Shown here one piece after another: positions 1 to 7,368 of a stretch of 8,169 bases of DNA (position 1 is its first letter; each line of letters starts with the position of its first letter). The position numbers and the translations under genes were made by a program. Under the pieces are notes generated by a model. That model saw only the letters and a list, made by a program, of their open reading frames with translations. It had not been told where the DNA came from and searched no databases. This DNA is from DATAFT01 sp035544635 (lineage in GTDB: Bacteria; Acidobacteriota; Thermoanaerobaculia; Multivoradales; Multivoraceae), in the NCBI GenBank assembly GCA_035544635.1, contig DATKDQ010000421.1, positions 1 to 8,169 on the forward strand, written 5' to 3'.

Positions 1-164
1 TCATCGAGGTGATGAAGACGTTCGCCCACCTCCGCTACACCGGCGCGGGCGGGCTCCCGCCGCGCGCCCGCGTAGCGCGCGTCCTCGCCGAGGACGGAGC
101 GGAGATCGCCGCCGGCGATCCCCTCCTCGAGCTCGAGCCCGCCCCCCCCGCGTCGACGCGCTGA
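1..164 (+). CDS. Biotin carboxyl carrier protein/domain, C-terminal end (partial)
   Basis: Only the last 53 codons are in the window; the reading frame starts at base 3 and ends at TGA 162-164. The visible part begins with IEVMKTF, the biotinylation motif of biotinyl-lipoyl domains. The Lys codon at 15-17 would carry the biotin, in the (A/V)MK context typical of acyl-CoA carboxylase carriers. It is followed by the usual second half of the hammerhead fold, including ARVARVLAEDGAEIAAGDPLLELEP, where the gly-asp turn and the final Leu-Glu strand are family hallmarks. A short Pro/Ala tail ends the protein. Such a carrier shuttles carboxybiotin between biotin carboxylase and carboxyltransferase, for example in acetyl-CoA carboxylase. 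Whether this is a free carrier (AccB-like) or the C-terminal domain of a larger carboxylase subunit cannot be told from this fragment, so no symbol is given. Confidence 0.85.
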   Translation, partial: IEVMKTFAHLRYTGAGGLPPRARVARVLAEDGAEIAAGDPLLELEPAPPASTR

Positions 165-182
165 TCTCGTTAGCCAAAAGCC

Positions 183-200
183 AAGTGGTCAGAGCCACTT
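183..200. repeat. Inverted repeat AAGTGG-N6-CCACTT
   Basis: AAGTGG (183-188) is matched by CCACTT (195-200) around a 6-base centre. A T.G wobble can extend it to a 7-bp stem with a 4-base loop. It lies 46 bases upstream of the -35 box of the promoter at 247-275, inside the AT-rich island. It could be a regulator-binding site or the remains of a terminator for the upstream carboxylase gene. No T-run follows, so a terminator is less likely. Confidence 0.4.
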
Positions 201-210
201 GCATCAGATA

Positions 211-225
211 GCTCACTTAGTGAGC
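211..225. promoter_or_regulatory. Perfect palindrome, possible operator
   Basis: GCTCACTTAGTGAGC is a perfect 7-1-7 palindrome. It is centred about 29 bases upstream of the -35 box at 247, where an activator or repressor could bind upstream of RNA polymerase. I do not recognise a named regulator from the sequence. The half site also resembles the end of the preceding inverted repeat (CACTT in both), giving an imperfect direct repeat of roughly 15 bases period. Confidence 0.4.
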
Positions 226-246
226 GGTCTTGTGGAGCATACCTAC

Positions 247-275
247 TTGACAGTCTGTAGACATGACTCTATAAG
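247..275 (+). promoter_or_regulatory. Near-consensus sigma70 promoter for the secreted protein
   Basis: TTGACA (247-252, 6/6 match) is separated by exactly 17 bases from TATAAG (270-275, 5/6 match to TATAAT). Transcription would be expected to start near 282, leaving a leader of about 124 bases before the ATG at 406. The spacer contains a small palindrome (GTCTGTAGAC, 253-262) that could be an operator. The surrounding 120 bases have about 48% GC, far below the neighbouring genes, which supports a real promoter region. The assignment to a housekeeping sigma factor rests on the consensus only. Confidence 0.75.
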
Positions 276-373
276 CTCTACGAGTCCGCTTTCTCTTCTT
301 TTTCGGCTCCGTTCCCGCCGCATGGGCGGGCAGGCGGCACCAGTGGGATGGGGGTCAGGCCCGCGAGGGATGA

Positions 374-400
374 CCGGGACCCGCGTCCCGGAGAGGAGGT
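374..400 (+). promoter_or_regulatory. Leader hairpin abutting a strong ribosome binding site
   Basis: CCGGGAC (374-380) pairs with GTCCCGG (385-391) around a 4-base loop, a 7-bp GC-rich stem. It is followed at once by AGGAGGT (394-400), a near-perfect Shine-Dalgarno. The SD sits 6 bases before ATG 406 and decides that start over the in-frame upstream ATGs at 199 and 319. The stem ends only 2 bases before the SD, so it may tune ribosome access or protect the 5' region of the message. Confidence 0.6.
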
Positions 401-405
401 TCTCG

Positions 406-1515
406 ATGCACCGTCCATGGCTCTCCTCGATCGGTATCGCGCTGATCATGCTCACTTCCGCCGCGCCACCGCTCGCCGCCGCGCCGCTCAACATCCTGTG
501 GGCCGACACCCACGACACCGACACGCCGCCGCAGGACGAGCTCTGGCTCGAAGGGGGCTACAGCAAGTTCGCGGCCGCGGTGGTCGCGGCGGGCCACTCC
601 ATCTACGAGCTCGACGGCTTCCCCGGCGACCTGACTCCGGAGGCGCTCGAGGGCTACGACGTCCTGATGCTCTTCGATCTCGAGTTGGCGTTCTGGCCGG
701 ACGAGATCGCAGCCACTCAGAGCTTCGTGGCGAACGGCGGCAGCGTGCTCGTCACCGGTGAGCTCCCGGCGGGATTCGCCAGGGAAAGCCACAACACTCT
801 CCTGGCGCCCTACGGGCTCGAGTTCACGCCCGACACCATCCTCGGCGGATGGGACCTCGCCCACTTCGAGCCCGATCCGCTGACCTCGGGGCTCGTCTCG
901 ATCGAGTTCGCCGGCTCCGGCTCGCTCAACGTCAGCGGGCCGGGCACCAAGATCCTCGGCAGGATCGTGGTGAACGGCGTGGTCGGGCCCATCGGCTTCG
1001 CGTACGGCGCGGCCGGCCGCGTGGTCGTCCTGTCCGACAGCAACATGTTCACCGACACGCTGGCGACGCCCGGCGACAACGAGTACCGGCTCATCTCGAA
1101 CCTGCTCGCGCACTTCATGGTGATGGCGGGAGGGGAGGGCGGCGACCCGCTCGAGATCACGATCGACATCAAGCCCGGCGGCGTTCCGAACTCGATCAAC
1201 CCGAAGAGCAAGGGTGTCGTGCCGGTGGCCATCCTCACCACCAACGTGGCGGACGGCGATGCGATCGACTTCGACCCCTGGGACTCGATCGACGTCGAGA
1301 CCCTTCGGTTCGGGCCCGGCGAGGCGCCGCTGGCGCACGCTCAGGGCATAGCGGAGGACGTCGACGGCGACGGCGACCTGGACATGGTGGTCCACTTCAG
1401 TACGCCGGCCATCGGGGTTTCGTGCGGGGACACCGAGCTCACGCTCACCGCCGAGACCTACGAGGGAGATATGGTGACGGGCACCGACTCGATCACGACG
1501 CCGGGGTGCCCGTAG
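406..1515 (+). CDS. Secreted protein: amidotransferase-like domain plus recurrent C-terminal module
   Basis: 369 aa. The ATG at 406 is chosen for its strong SD and because translation from it starts with a clean signal peptide: basic MHR, hydrophobic core about 9-20, likely cleavage near AAA26. The protein is therefore exported. Residues about 29-240 look like a class I glutamine-amidotransferase-like fold of the DUF4350/ThuA type. They show an opening ILWADTHDTD, a variable loop, YDVLMLFD, FVANGGSVLVTGE and a late GRVVVLSDSNMF before NEYRLISNLLAHF; I see no obvious catalytic Cys-His pair. After a Gly-rich linker (about 242-248), residues 249-369 form a module that recurs at the C-termini of secreted environmental proteins. 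It has IDIKPGG...NSINPKSKGVVPVAIL, an acidic DVDGDGDLD stretch at 318-326 that looks calcium-binding, and two Cys (340, 368) that could form a disulfide. The function is unknown; binding or surface attachment is a guess. It has its own promoter and terminator, so it is probably monocistronic. Confidence 0.8.
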   Translation: MHRPWLSSIGIALIMLTSAAPPLAAAPLNILWADTHDTDTPPQDELWLEGGYSKFAAAVVAAGHSIYELDGFPGDLTPEALEGYDVLMLFDLELAFWPDEIAATQSFVANGGSVLVTGELPAGFARESHNTLLAPYGLEFTPDTILGGWDLAHFEPDPLTSGLVSIEFAGSGSLNVSGPGTKILGRIVVNGVVGPIGFAYGAAGRVVVLSDSNMFTDTLATPGDNEYRLISNLLAHFMVMAGGEGGDPLEITIDIKPGGVPNSINPKSKGVVPVAILTTNVADGDAIDFDPWDSIDVETLRFGPGEAPLAHAQGIAEDVDGDGDLDMVVHFSTPAIGVSCGDTELTLTAETYEGDMVTGTDSITTPGCP

Positions 1516-1528
1516 CCGAGGTCGGAAG

Positions 1529-1546
1529 CGAGGCCTGCGGGCCTCG
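1529..1546 (+). repeat. Hairpin just after the secreted-protein gene
   Basis: CGAGGCC (1529-1535) pairs with GGCCTCG (1540-1546) around a TGCG tetraloop, 14 bases after the TAG stop. There is no T-rich tail, so alone it is not a typical terminator. It may protect the 3' end or assist the stronger terminator 43 bases downstream. Confidence 0.45.
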
Positions 1547-1587
1547 GTAGCGCATCGGAGCCCAGCGGCTCGGGGATTCCTTTCATC

Positions 1588-1622
1588 GGGGCGCCCCTCA
1601 GTGAGGGGCGCCCTTCTCTTCC
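1588..1622 (+). terminator. Strong hairpin terminator
   Basis: GGGCGCCCCTCA (1589-1600) and TGAGGGGCGCCC (1602-1613) are exact reverse complements. As RNA this gives an 11-bp stem (1589-1599 with 1603-1613) and an AGT loop, plus a possible G.U pair at 1588/1614. A pyrimidine-rich, T-containing tail (TTCTCTTCC) follows. It lies 73 bases after the stop of the secreted-protein gene and separates that gene from the kinase. The tail is not a pure T-run, as is common in GC-rich genomes. Confidence 0.75.
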
Positions 1623-1745
1623 ATCTCTTCTACGTCACGGCGCGCAGCGCCGGCACCTGGAGCGTTGAAGCCTGCCTGCGGGCTGTTGCAGTGGCGCCCA
1701 GGCCAGGATCGGGATACAGTCGGCCGACGGGGATAGCGCGGGGGA

Positions 1746-1781
1746 GCGCCCGGGAACGTCCCGCCATGACGGGCCGGGCGC
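1746..1781 (+). promoter_or_regulatory. Long leader hairpin upstream of the kinase gene
   Basis: GCGCCCGG (1746-1753) pairs with CCGGGCGC (1774-1781). Inside it, CGTC (1757-1760) pairs with GACG (1768-1771), giving 12 bp broken by one small internal loop. It ends 20 bases before the probable SD (GGAG, 1802-1805) of the kinase. In the rest of the 1623-1812 gap I see no convincing sigma70 promoter: a TTGCAG at 1686 and a GATACA-like box near 1713 have a poor spacer. The role is unknown; GC-rich DNA makes chance stems more likely. Confidence 0.4.
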
Positions 1782-1812
1782 CGCGATCGAGTCCGTCAAG
1801 CGGAGCGCGGAA

Positions 1813-4214
<2,402 letters not shown>

Positions 4215-4218
<4 letters not shown>

Positions 4219-4243
4219 GGCCGCTTCCGAGCTGTGCTAGGTT
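4215..4243 (+). promoter_or_regulatory. Candidate promoter of the tRNA gene, overlapping the kinase stop codon
   Basis: TTGAGG (4215-4220, 4/6 to TTGACA) and TAGGTT (4238-4243, 3/6 to TATAAT) are exactly 17 bases apart. A TGC extended -10 element (4235-4237) lies just before the -10. The start would be near 4250, about 15 bases before the tRNA 5' end, which is a normal distance. The -35 box contains the TGA stop of the kinase. Confidence 0.5.
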
Positions 4244-4253
4244 CCACAGCCGG
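4227..4253 (+). repeat. Inverted repeat around the tRNA promoter -10 box
   Basis: GCTGTG (4231-4236) pairs with CACAGC (4245-4250). Outside one unpaired A, CCG (4227-4229) pairs with CGG (4251-4253), for 9 bp in all with an 8-base loop. TCCTTTC follows. It could be a weak terminator for the kinase message, or an operator over the tRNA promoter, since the loop is the -10 box itself. Confidence 0.45.
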
Positions 4254-4264
4254 TCCTTTCGCGG

Positions 4265-4340
4265 GGCGCATTCGTCTAGGGGTCTAGGACGCCGCCCTCT
4301 CACGGCGGTAACAGGGGTTCGAATCCCCTATGCGCTACCA
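4265..4340 (+). tRNA. tRNA-Glu (anticodon CTC), CCA encoded
   Basis: The 76 bases fold as a full cloverleaf. The acceptor GGCGCAT (4265-4271) pairs with ATGCGCT (4330-4336), with a G1.U72 wobble. TCGTCTAGG opens the D arm. Anticodon stem CCGCC/GGCGG (4292-4296/4304-4308) encloses loop CTCTCAC with anticodon CTC at 4299-4301. T-stem AGGGG/CCCCT encloses TTCGAAT. The discriminator is A (4337) and CCA is encoded (4338-4340). The tRNA-Glu identity also fits the strongly conserved D- and anticodon-arm sequence. It reads GAG, a very frequent codon in the neighbouring genes. It stands alone between the kinase and amidase genes. I see no clear terminator after it, so transcription may run into the amidase operon. 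Confidence 0.97.
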
Positions 4341-4392
4341 AGGCCTAGCTCGGCTCGCTCCCGTCTTTCCAACAGATCCGGCGCCGCGGCGG

Positions 4393-4401
4393 TGCTATTC
4401 T
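4393..4401 (+). promoter_or_regulatory. Candidate extended -10 promoter for a near-leaderless amidase operon
   Basis: TGC (4393-4395) directly before TATTCT (4396-4401, 4/6 to TATAAT) forms an extended -10 element. No good -35 box is found 16-18 bases upstream. The predicted start, near 4408, is only about 2 bases before the GTG at 4410, and no SD precedes that codon. The same TGC-TA pattern occurs in the tRNA promoter at 4235-4243. Confidence 0.4.
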
Positions 4402-4409
4402 CGCCGGCG

Positions 4410-5960
4410 GTGAGAACCGCTTGCGCGGCCTTGACGGTCGCCCTTCTCCTCGCAGTCCCCGCGCCCGCGCAAGAACGCCCCGAGGCGGCGCCGGCGACCT
4501 CTTTGGCGCAGCTCGAGATCGACGGCCGGCGCGAGCCGCTGCCCATGGCGAACGGCCCGTACGGCCCGCTCTTCCTGCTCAAACCCATCCTGGTCCGCCT
4601 CGGCGTCGATCACCTCTTGGTCCCGGTCGACCGGAGCCACCGGGTGACCGCCGGCGGGATCGACGTCGTGCTCGGGCCGAACGCGTACGCGATGACCGTG
4701 GGCCGCGAGATCGTGAACCTGCGCCAGGCTCCGATCTGGACGCCGGCAGGGCTCCTCGCCCCCCTCGAAGCGCTGGAACGGATCGGAGAGCTCCACGGCG
4801 TCGACCTCGCCTGGAGCCCCACCACCGGCGTGCTCGAGGTGCGGAGCCGGCGCGCCCGCGAGGTCGGCCTCGACCTCCAGGTGGTCCACATCCAGGGCGT
4901 GACGACGGTCGTTCTCCAGTTCGATCACCCGCCGCGCTACGAGGTGGCCACGCTGGGGTCGGTGGTCGAGATCGCGTCGCGGTCGGACCGCTTCCGCGTC
5001 GTGCGCGAGCCGCGGCCGCCGCGGCACTCGCTGCTCGATCGCATCGAGATCGACGACACCAGGGTGCGGCTCCACCTCGCCGCGGGCGCGGCCGCGGCCG
5101 AGCCGTACGTGCTCGCCGCGGCGCCGGGACAGGCGTCCGGCCGCGGCCTGCGCCTGGTGATCGACATCTCCCGCTCCGCAGCGCCGCGCCAGGCCGACCT
5201 GGCGCCGCCGGCCGCGCTCGACCCCAAACCGGCACGCGACCGGCCCGGGCTGCGAACCATCGTGCTCGACCCCGGGCACGGCGGCTCGGAGCAGGGCGCC
5301 ATCGGCCCGGCCGGGACCGAGGAGAAGGAGCTCACGCTCATCCTCGCCAAGGCGCTGAAGCGCAAGCTCGAGGAACGGCTCGCCGTGCACGTCGTTCTCA
5401 CCCGCAGCGAGGACGCCGACCTGCCGCTCGACACCCGCACCGCGCTCGCCAATCAGATCCAGGGCGACCTCTTCATCTCGATCCATCTCAACGCCTCGCC
5501 GGCGACCTCGGCCCACGGCGCCGAGACCTACTTCCTGGCGATCCAGCCCTCCGACGAGCGGGCGCGCCTGGCGGCGGAGGCCGAGAACCGCAGCGCCCAG
5601 GCGGCAGGGCGGGCGACCTCGAGCGGGGAGGAGGGCCTCCAGCTCCTGCTCTGGGACCTCGCGCAGAGCCAGCACCTGGCGGCGAGCCAGCGCCTCGCGA
5701 CCCTGATCCAGGACGAGCTCAATCGAGCCCTGGGGCTCCCCGATCGGGGAGTCCGCCAGGCGCCGTTCGCCGTCCTCATGGGAGCGACCATGCCCGCGGT
5801 CCTGCTCGAGCTGGGGTTCATCAGCAACCCCGCCGAGGAGGCTCGCCTGCTCGATCCCGCCTATCGGGCCGACCTGCTCGACGCCGTGGCGCGCGCCGTC
5901 GTCCGCTTCAAGTCGATCCTCGACAGCGGCCCCGAACGCGCGTCCGTGGGTCGGGAATGA
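4410..5960 (+). CDS. Exported N-acetylmuramoyl-L-alanine amidase (zinc, Amidase_3) with AMIN-like domain
   Basis: 516 aa from the GTG at 4410, chosen because it gives a compact signal peptide (MRTACAALTVALLLAVPAPAQ, cleavage near residue 20) and lies outside the tRNA. The GTG at 4392, six codons earlier, is the alternative. Any start upstream would run through the tRNA. Residues about 31-145 resemble the copper-amine-oxidase-N-like stalk found in other amidases (LEIDGRREPL...). About 150-250 resembles AMIN, which targets amidases to the envelope or septum. The catalytic Amidase_3 domain (about 262-505) has DPGHGG with H290, GTEEKEL with E305, ISIHLNA with H359 (the three zinc ligands) and the catalytic glutamate E467 in LLELGFISN. 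It would hydrolyse the amide between N-acetylmuramic acid and L-alanine of peptidoglycan in the periplasm, as in daughter-cell separation. It heads an operon and overlaps the next gene by 4 bases. Confidence 0.93.
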   Translation: MRTACAALTVALLLAVPAPAQERPEAAPATSLAQLEIDGRREPLPMANGPYGPLFLLKPILVRLGVDHLLVPVDRSHRVTAGGIDVVLGPNAYAMTVGREIVNLRQAPIWTPAGLLAPLEALERIGELHGVDLAWSPTTGVLEVRSRRAREVGLDLQVVHIQGVTTVVLQFDHPPRYEVATLGSVVEIASRSDRFRVVREPRPPRHSLLDRIEIDDTRVRLHLAAGAAAAEPYVLAAAPGQASGRGLRLVIDISRSAAPRQADLAPPAALDPKPARDRPGLRTIVLDPGHGGSEQGAIGPAGTEEKELTLILAKALKRKLEERLAVHVVLTRSEDADLPLDTRTALANQIQGDLFISIHLNASPATSAHGAETYFLAIQPSDERARLAAEAENRSAQAAGRATSSGEEGLQLLLWDLAQSQHLAASQRLATLIQDELNRALGLPDRGVRQAPFAVLMGATMPAVLLELGFISNPAEEARLLDPAYRADLLDAVARAVVRFKSILDSGPERASVGRE

Positions 5961-6538
5961 ACCGACGGCTATCCTGGGCCCTCCTCGCCGGCGCCACGGC
6001 GCTGGGCCTTCTGGCGCTCGTGGTCGCGGCGCGAAAGGATCGGCCGGTCTCCTCCGACGGCCGCGCGCCGGAGATCGCGGGCGAGGCCGCGGCGGAGAGC
6101 GGCGACACCGAGCAGGTGCGCGTCCAGCTCTACTTCGTCGGCGCCCAGGGGCGCCTGGTGCGCGAGCCGCGCGATCTCACCTGGTCCAACGACCCGTCGA
6201 CCTTCGCGGAGCGCATCGTCGCGGGCCTGCTCGAAGGACCGCGCGCGGAGGCGGCGTACCGCCCCTTCCCACCCGACGTCGAGGTCGGCGAGGTGCACGT
6301 CGACGCCGACGGCACCGCCTACGTCGACCTGCGGTCTCAGGCTCATCCGAGGCCCCCCTTCGCCGGCTCGAGGGCGGAGATGCTCGCGCTCTACAGCCTG
6401 GTCAACAGCGTGGTCGAGAACGTCGAGGCCGCACGCTCCCTGGTGGTGCTGTGGAACGGCCGCCAGCCCCGCACCTTCGGCGGCCACATCGACACCTCGC
6501 GCCCGCTCTATCCGGCGCGGAACCTCGAGACGTCGTGA
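5957..6538 (+). CDS. Membrane-anchored GerMN-domain protein
   Basis: 193 aa. The ATG at 5957 overlaps the amidase stop in ATGA; the only SD-like match is a weak GGG at 5953-5955, so translation is probably coupled. A basic start (MNRR) and hydrophobic stretch (about 7-24) give an N-terminal membrane anchor or uncleaved signal, with no lipobox Cys. A polar linker (about 26-52) follows, then a GerMN domain (about 53-180). It shows QVRVQLYFVG, ERIVAGLLEGP, VHVDADGTAYVDL, LYSLVNSVVEN and the closing TFGGHIDTSRPL characteristic of this family. GerMN was named from Bacillus spore proteins, but the domain is widespread in non-sporulating bacteria next to cell-wall amidases. Its biochemical role is not settled. 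The setting between an amidase and murI suggests a peptidoglycan-associated accessory function, perhaps binding or partner assembly; that is inference. The length is normal for a single-domain member. Confidence 0.88.
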   Translation: MNRRLSWALLAGATALGLLALVVAARKDRPVSSDGRAPEIAGEAAAESGDTEQVRVQLYFVGAQGRLVREPRDLTWSNDPSTFAERIVAGLLEGPRAEAAYRPFPPDVEVGEVHVDADGTAYVDLRSQAHPRPPFAGSRAEMLALYSLVNSVVENVEAARSLVVLWNGRQPRTFGGHIDTSRPLYPARNLETS

Positions 6539-7368
6539 ACGATCGGCCGATCGGCGTGTTCGACTCCGGCGTCGGCGGGTTGACCGTCGCCAAGGCCCTG
6601 CTCGAACGGATGCCGGGCGAGTCGCTCCTCTACCTCGGCGACACCGCGCGCCTTCCGTACGGCACCAAGTCTCCGGCGACGGTCGCACGCTACACGCGGC
6701 GCAACGTGGCGTTCCTGGTCGAGCAGGGAGTGAAGGCGGTGGTGGTCGCCTGCAACACCGCCTCGGCGACGGCGCTCGACGGGTTCCGGCCGCCGGTGCC
6801 GACCTGGGGCGTCATCGAGCCCGGAGCGCGCGCGGCGGTCGAGGTCGCGCGCGGCCGGGTCGGCGTGATCGCCACCGAGTCGACGATCGCCTCCGGTGTC
6901 TACCCGCGCGTGCTGGAGCGCCTCGATCCCGACCTGGTCGTCTTGGTGCGCGCCTGTCCGCTGCTGGTGCCACTGGTCGAGGAGGGCTGGGAAGAGGACC
7001 CGATCGCGGTCGAGGTGGTGCGCCGCTATCTCGCCCCGCTCCTCGCCGAGCGCATCGACACGCTGGTGCTCGGGTGCACGCACTACCCGCTGCTGCGCGC
7101 GGCGCTGAGGCAGGTCGCGGGAGAGGAGATCTCGCTGGTCGACTCCGCGGCCGCGATCTCGCTCGTGGTCGCCCGCGCCCTCGAGCAGGCGGGCCTCGCC
7201 GCCCCCCGCGGCGCCGCGCCGCGGCACCGCCTGCTGGTCACCGACGCGAGCCCGCCGTTCGCGCGCCTGGCGCACCGGATCCTCGGACCGGGAATCGAGC
7301 TCGAGCGCGTCGACGTCGTCGACCGCGAGGCCGCCGGCTCGGTCGATCTGTCAAGATCGAAGCGATGA
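6535..7368 (+). CDS. murI: Glutamate racemase
   Basis: 277 aa, a normal length. The GTG at 6535 overlaps the GerMN stop as GTGA, and MNDRPIGVFDSGVGG is the expected N-terminus; no SD is visible, so coupling is likely. MurI interconverts L- and D-glutamate without a cofactor and supplies D-Glu for the peptidoglycan stem peptide in the cytoplasm. Family signatures are all present: FDSGVGGLTV (D10, S11), YLGDTARLPYG, VACNTAS with catalytic C73, and LGCTHYPLL with the second catalytic C180 followed by H182. Both bases of the two-base racemisation mechanism are therefore intact. It follows the amidase and GerMN genes and precedes rph, with 4-base overlaps on both sides, so one transcript is likely. 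The last ten residues or so are variable and coincide with a hairpin before rph. Confidence 0.96.
   Translation: MNDRPIGVFDSGVGGLTVAKALLERMPGESLLYLGDTARLPYGTKSPATVARYTRRNVAFLVEQGVKAVVVACNTASATALDGFRPPVPTWGVIEPGARAAVEVARGRVGVIATESTIASGVYPRVLERLDPDLVVLVRACPLLVPLVEEGWEEDPIAVEVVRRYLAPLLAERIDTLVLGCTHYPLLRAALRQVAGEEISLVDSAAAISLVVARALEQAGLAAPRGAAPRHRLLVTDASPPFARLAHRILGPGIELERVDVVDREAAGSVDLSRSKR
7343..7360 (+). promoter_or_regulatory. Hairpin at the murI/rph junction
   Basis: TCGATCT (7343-7349) pairs perfectly with AGATCGA (7354-7360) around a 4-base GTCA loop. It ends 4 bases before the rph ATG at 7365, exactly where an SD would lie. It may hold the rph initiation region closed until ribosomes finishing murI unfold it, giving strict translational coupling. 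The function is inferred from position only. Confidence 0.5.

Noticed and set aside
175..250. tRNA-like look of the AT-rich island (for example ATAGCTCACTTAGTGAGC)
   Set aside because: It resembles a tRNA D arm locally, but there is no matching acceptor stem, anticodon arm or GTTCGAAT-type T arm.
199..405. In-frame upstream extension of the secreted protein (ATG at 199 or 319)
   Set aside because: The extension crosses the predicted promoter at 247-275, has AT-rich unconstrained codons and would bury the signal peptide. ATG 406 has a near-perfect SD at 6 bases.
355..1395. Antisense open frame (346 codons) opposite the secreted protein
   Set aside because: Low-complexity composition with many Arg, Asp and Val and no motifs; a shadow of the plus-strand gene.
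1686..1720. Promoter candidate for the kinase (TTGCAG with a GATACAGT box)
   Set aside because: The hexamers match poorly and the spacer is 21-23 bases, outside the normal 16-18.
4395..5675. Antisense open frame (426 codons) opposite the amidase
   Set aside because: Same shadow pattern; the plus strand carries intact zinc ligands and catalytic Glu.
6140..6155. Inverted repeat GGCGCCC-AG-GGGCGCC in the GerMN gene
   Set aside because: A short G/C-only stem with a 2-base gap is expected often at this base composition, and nothing in its position suggests a role.
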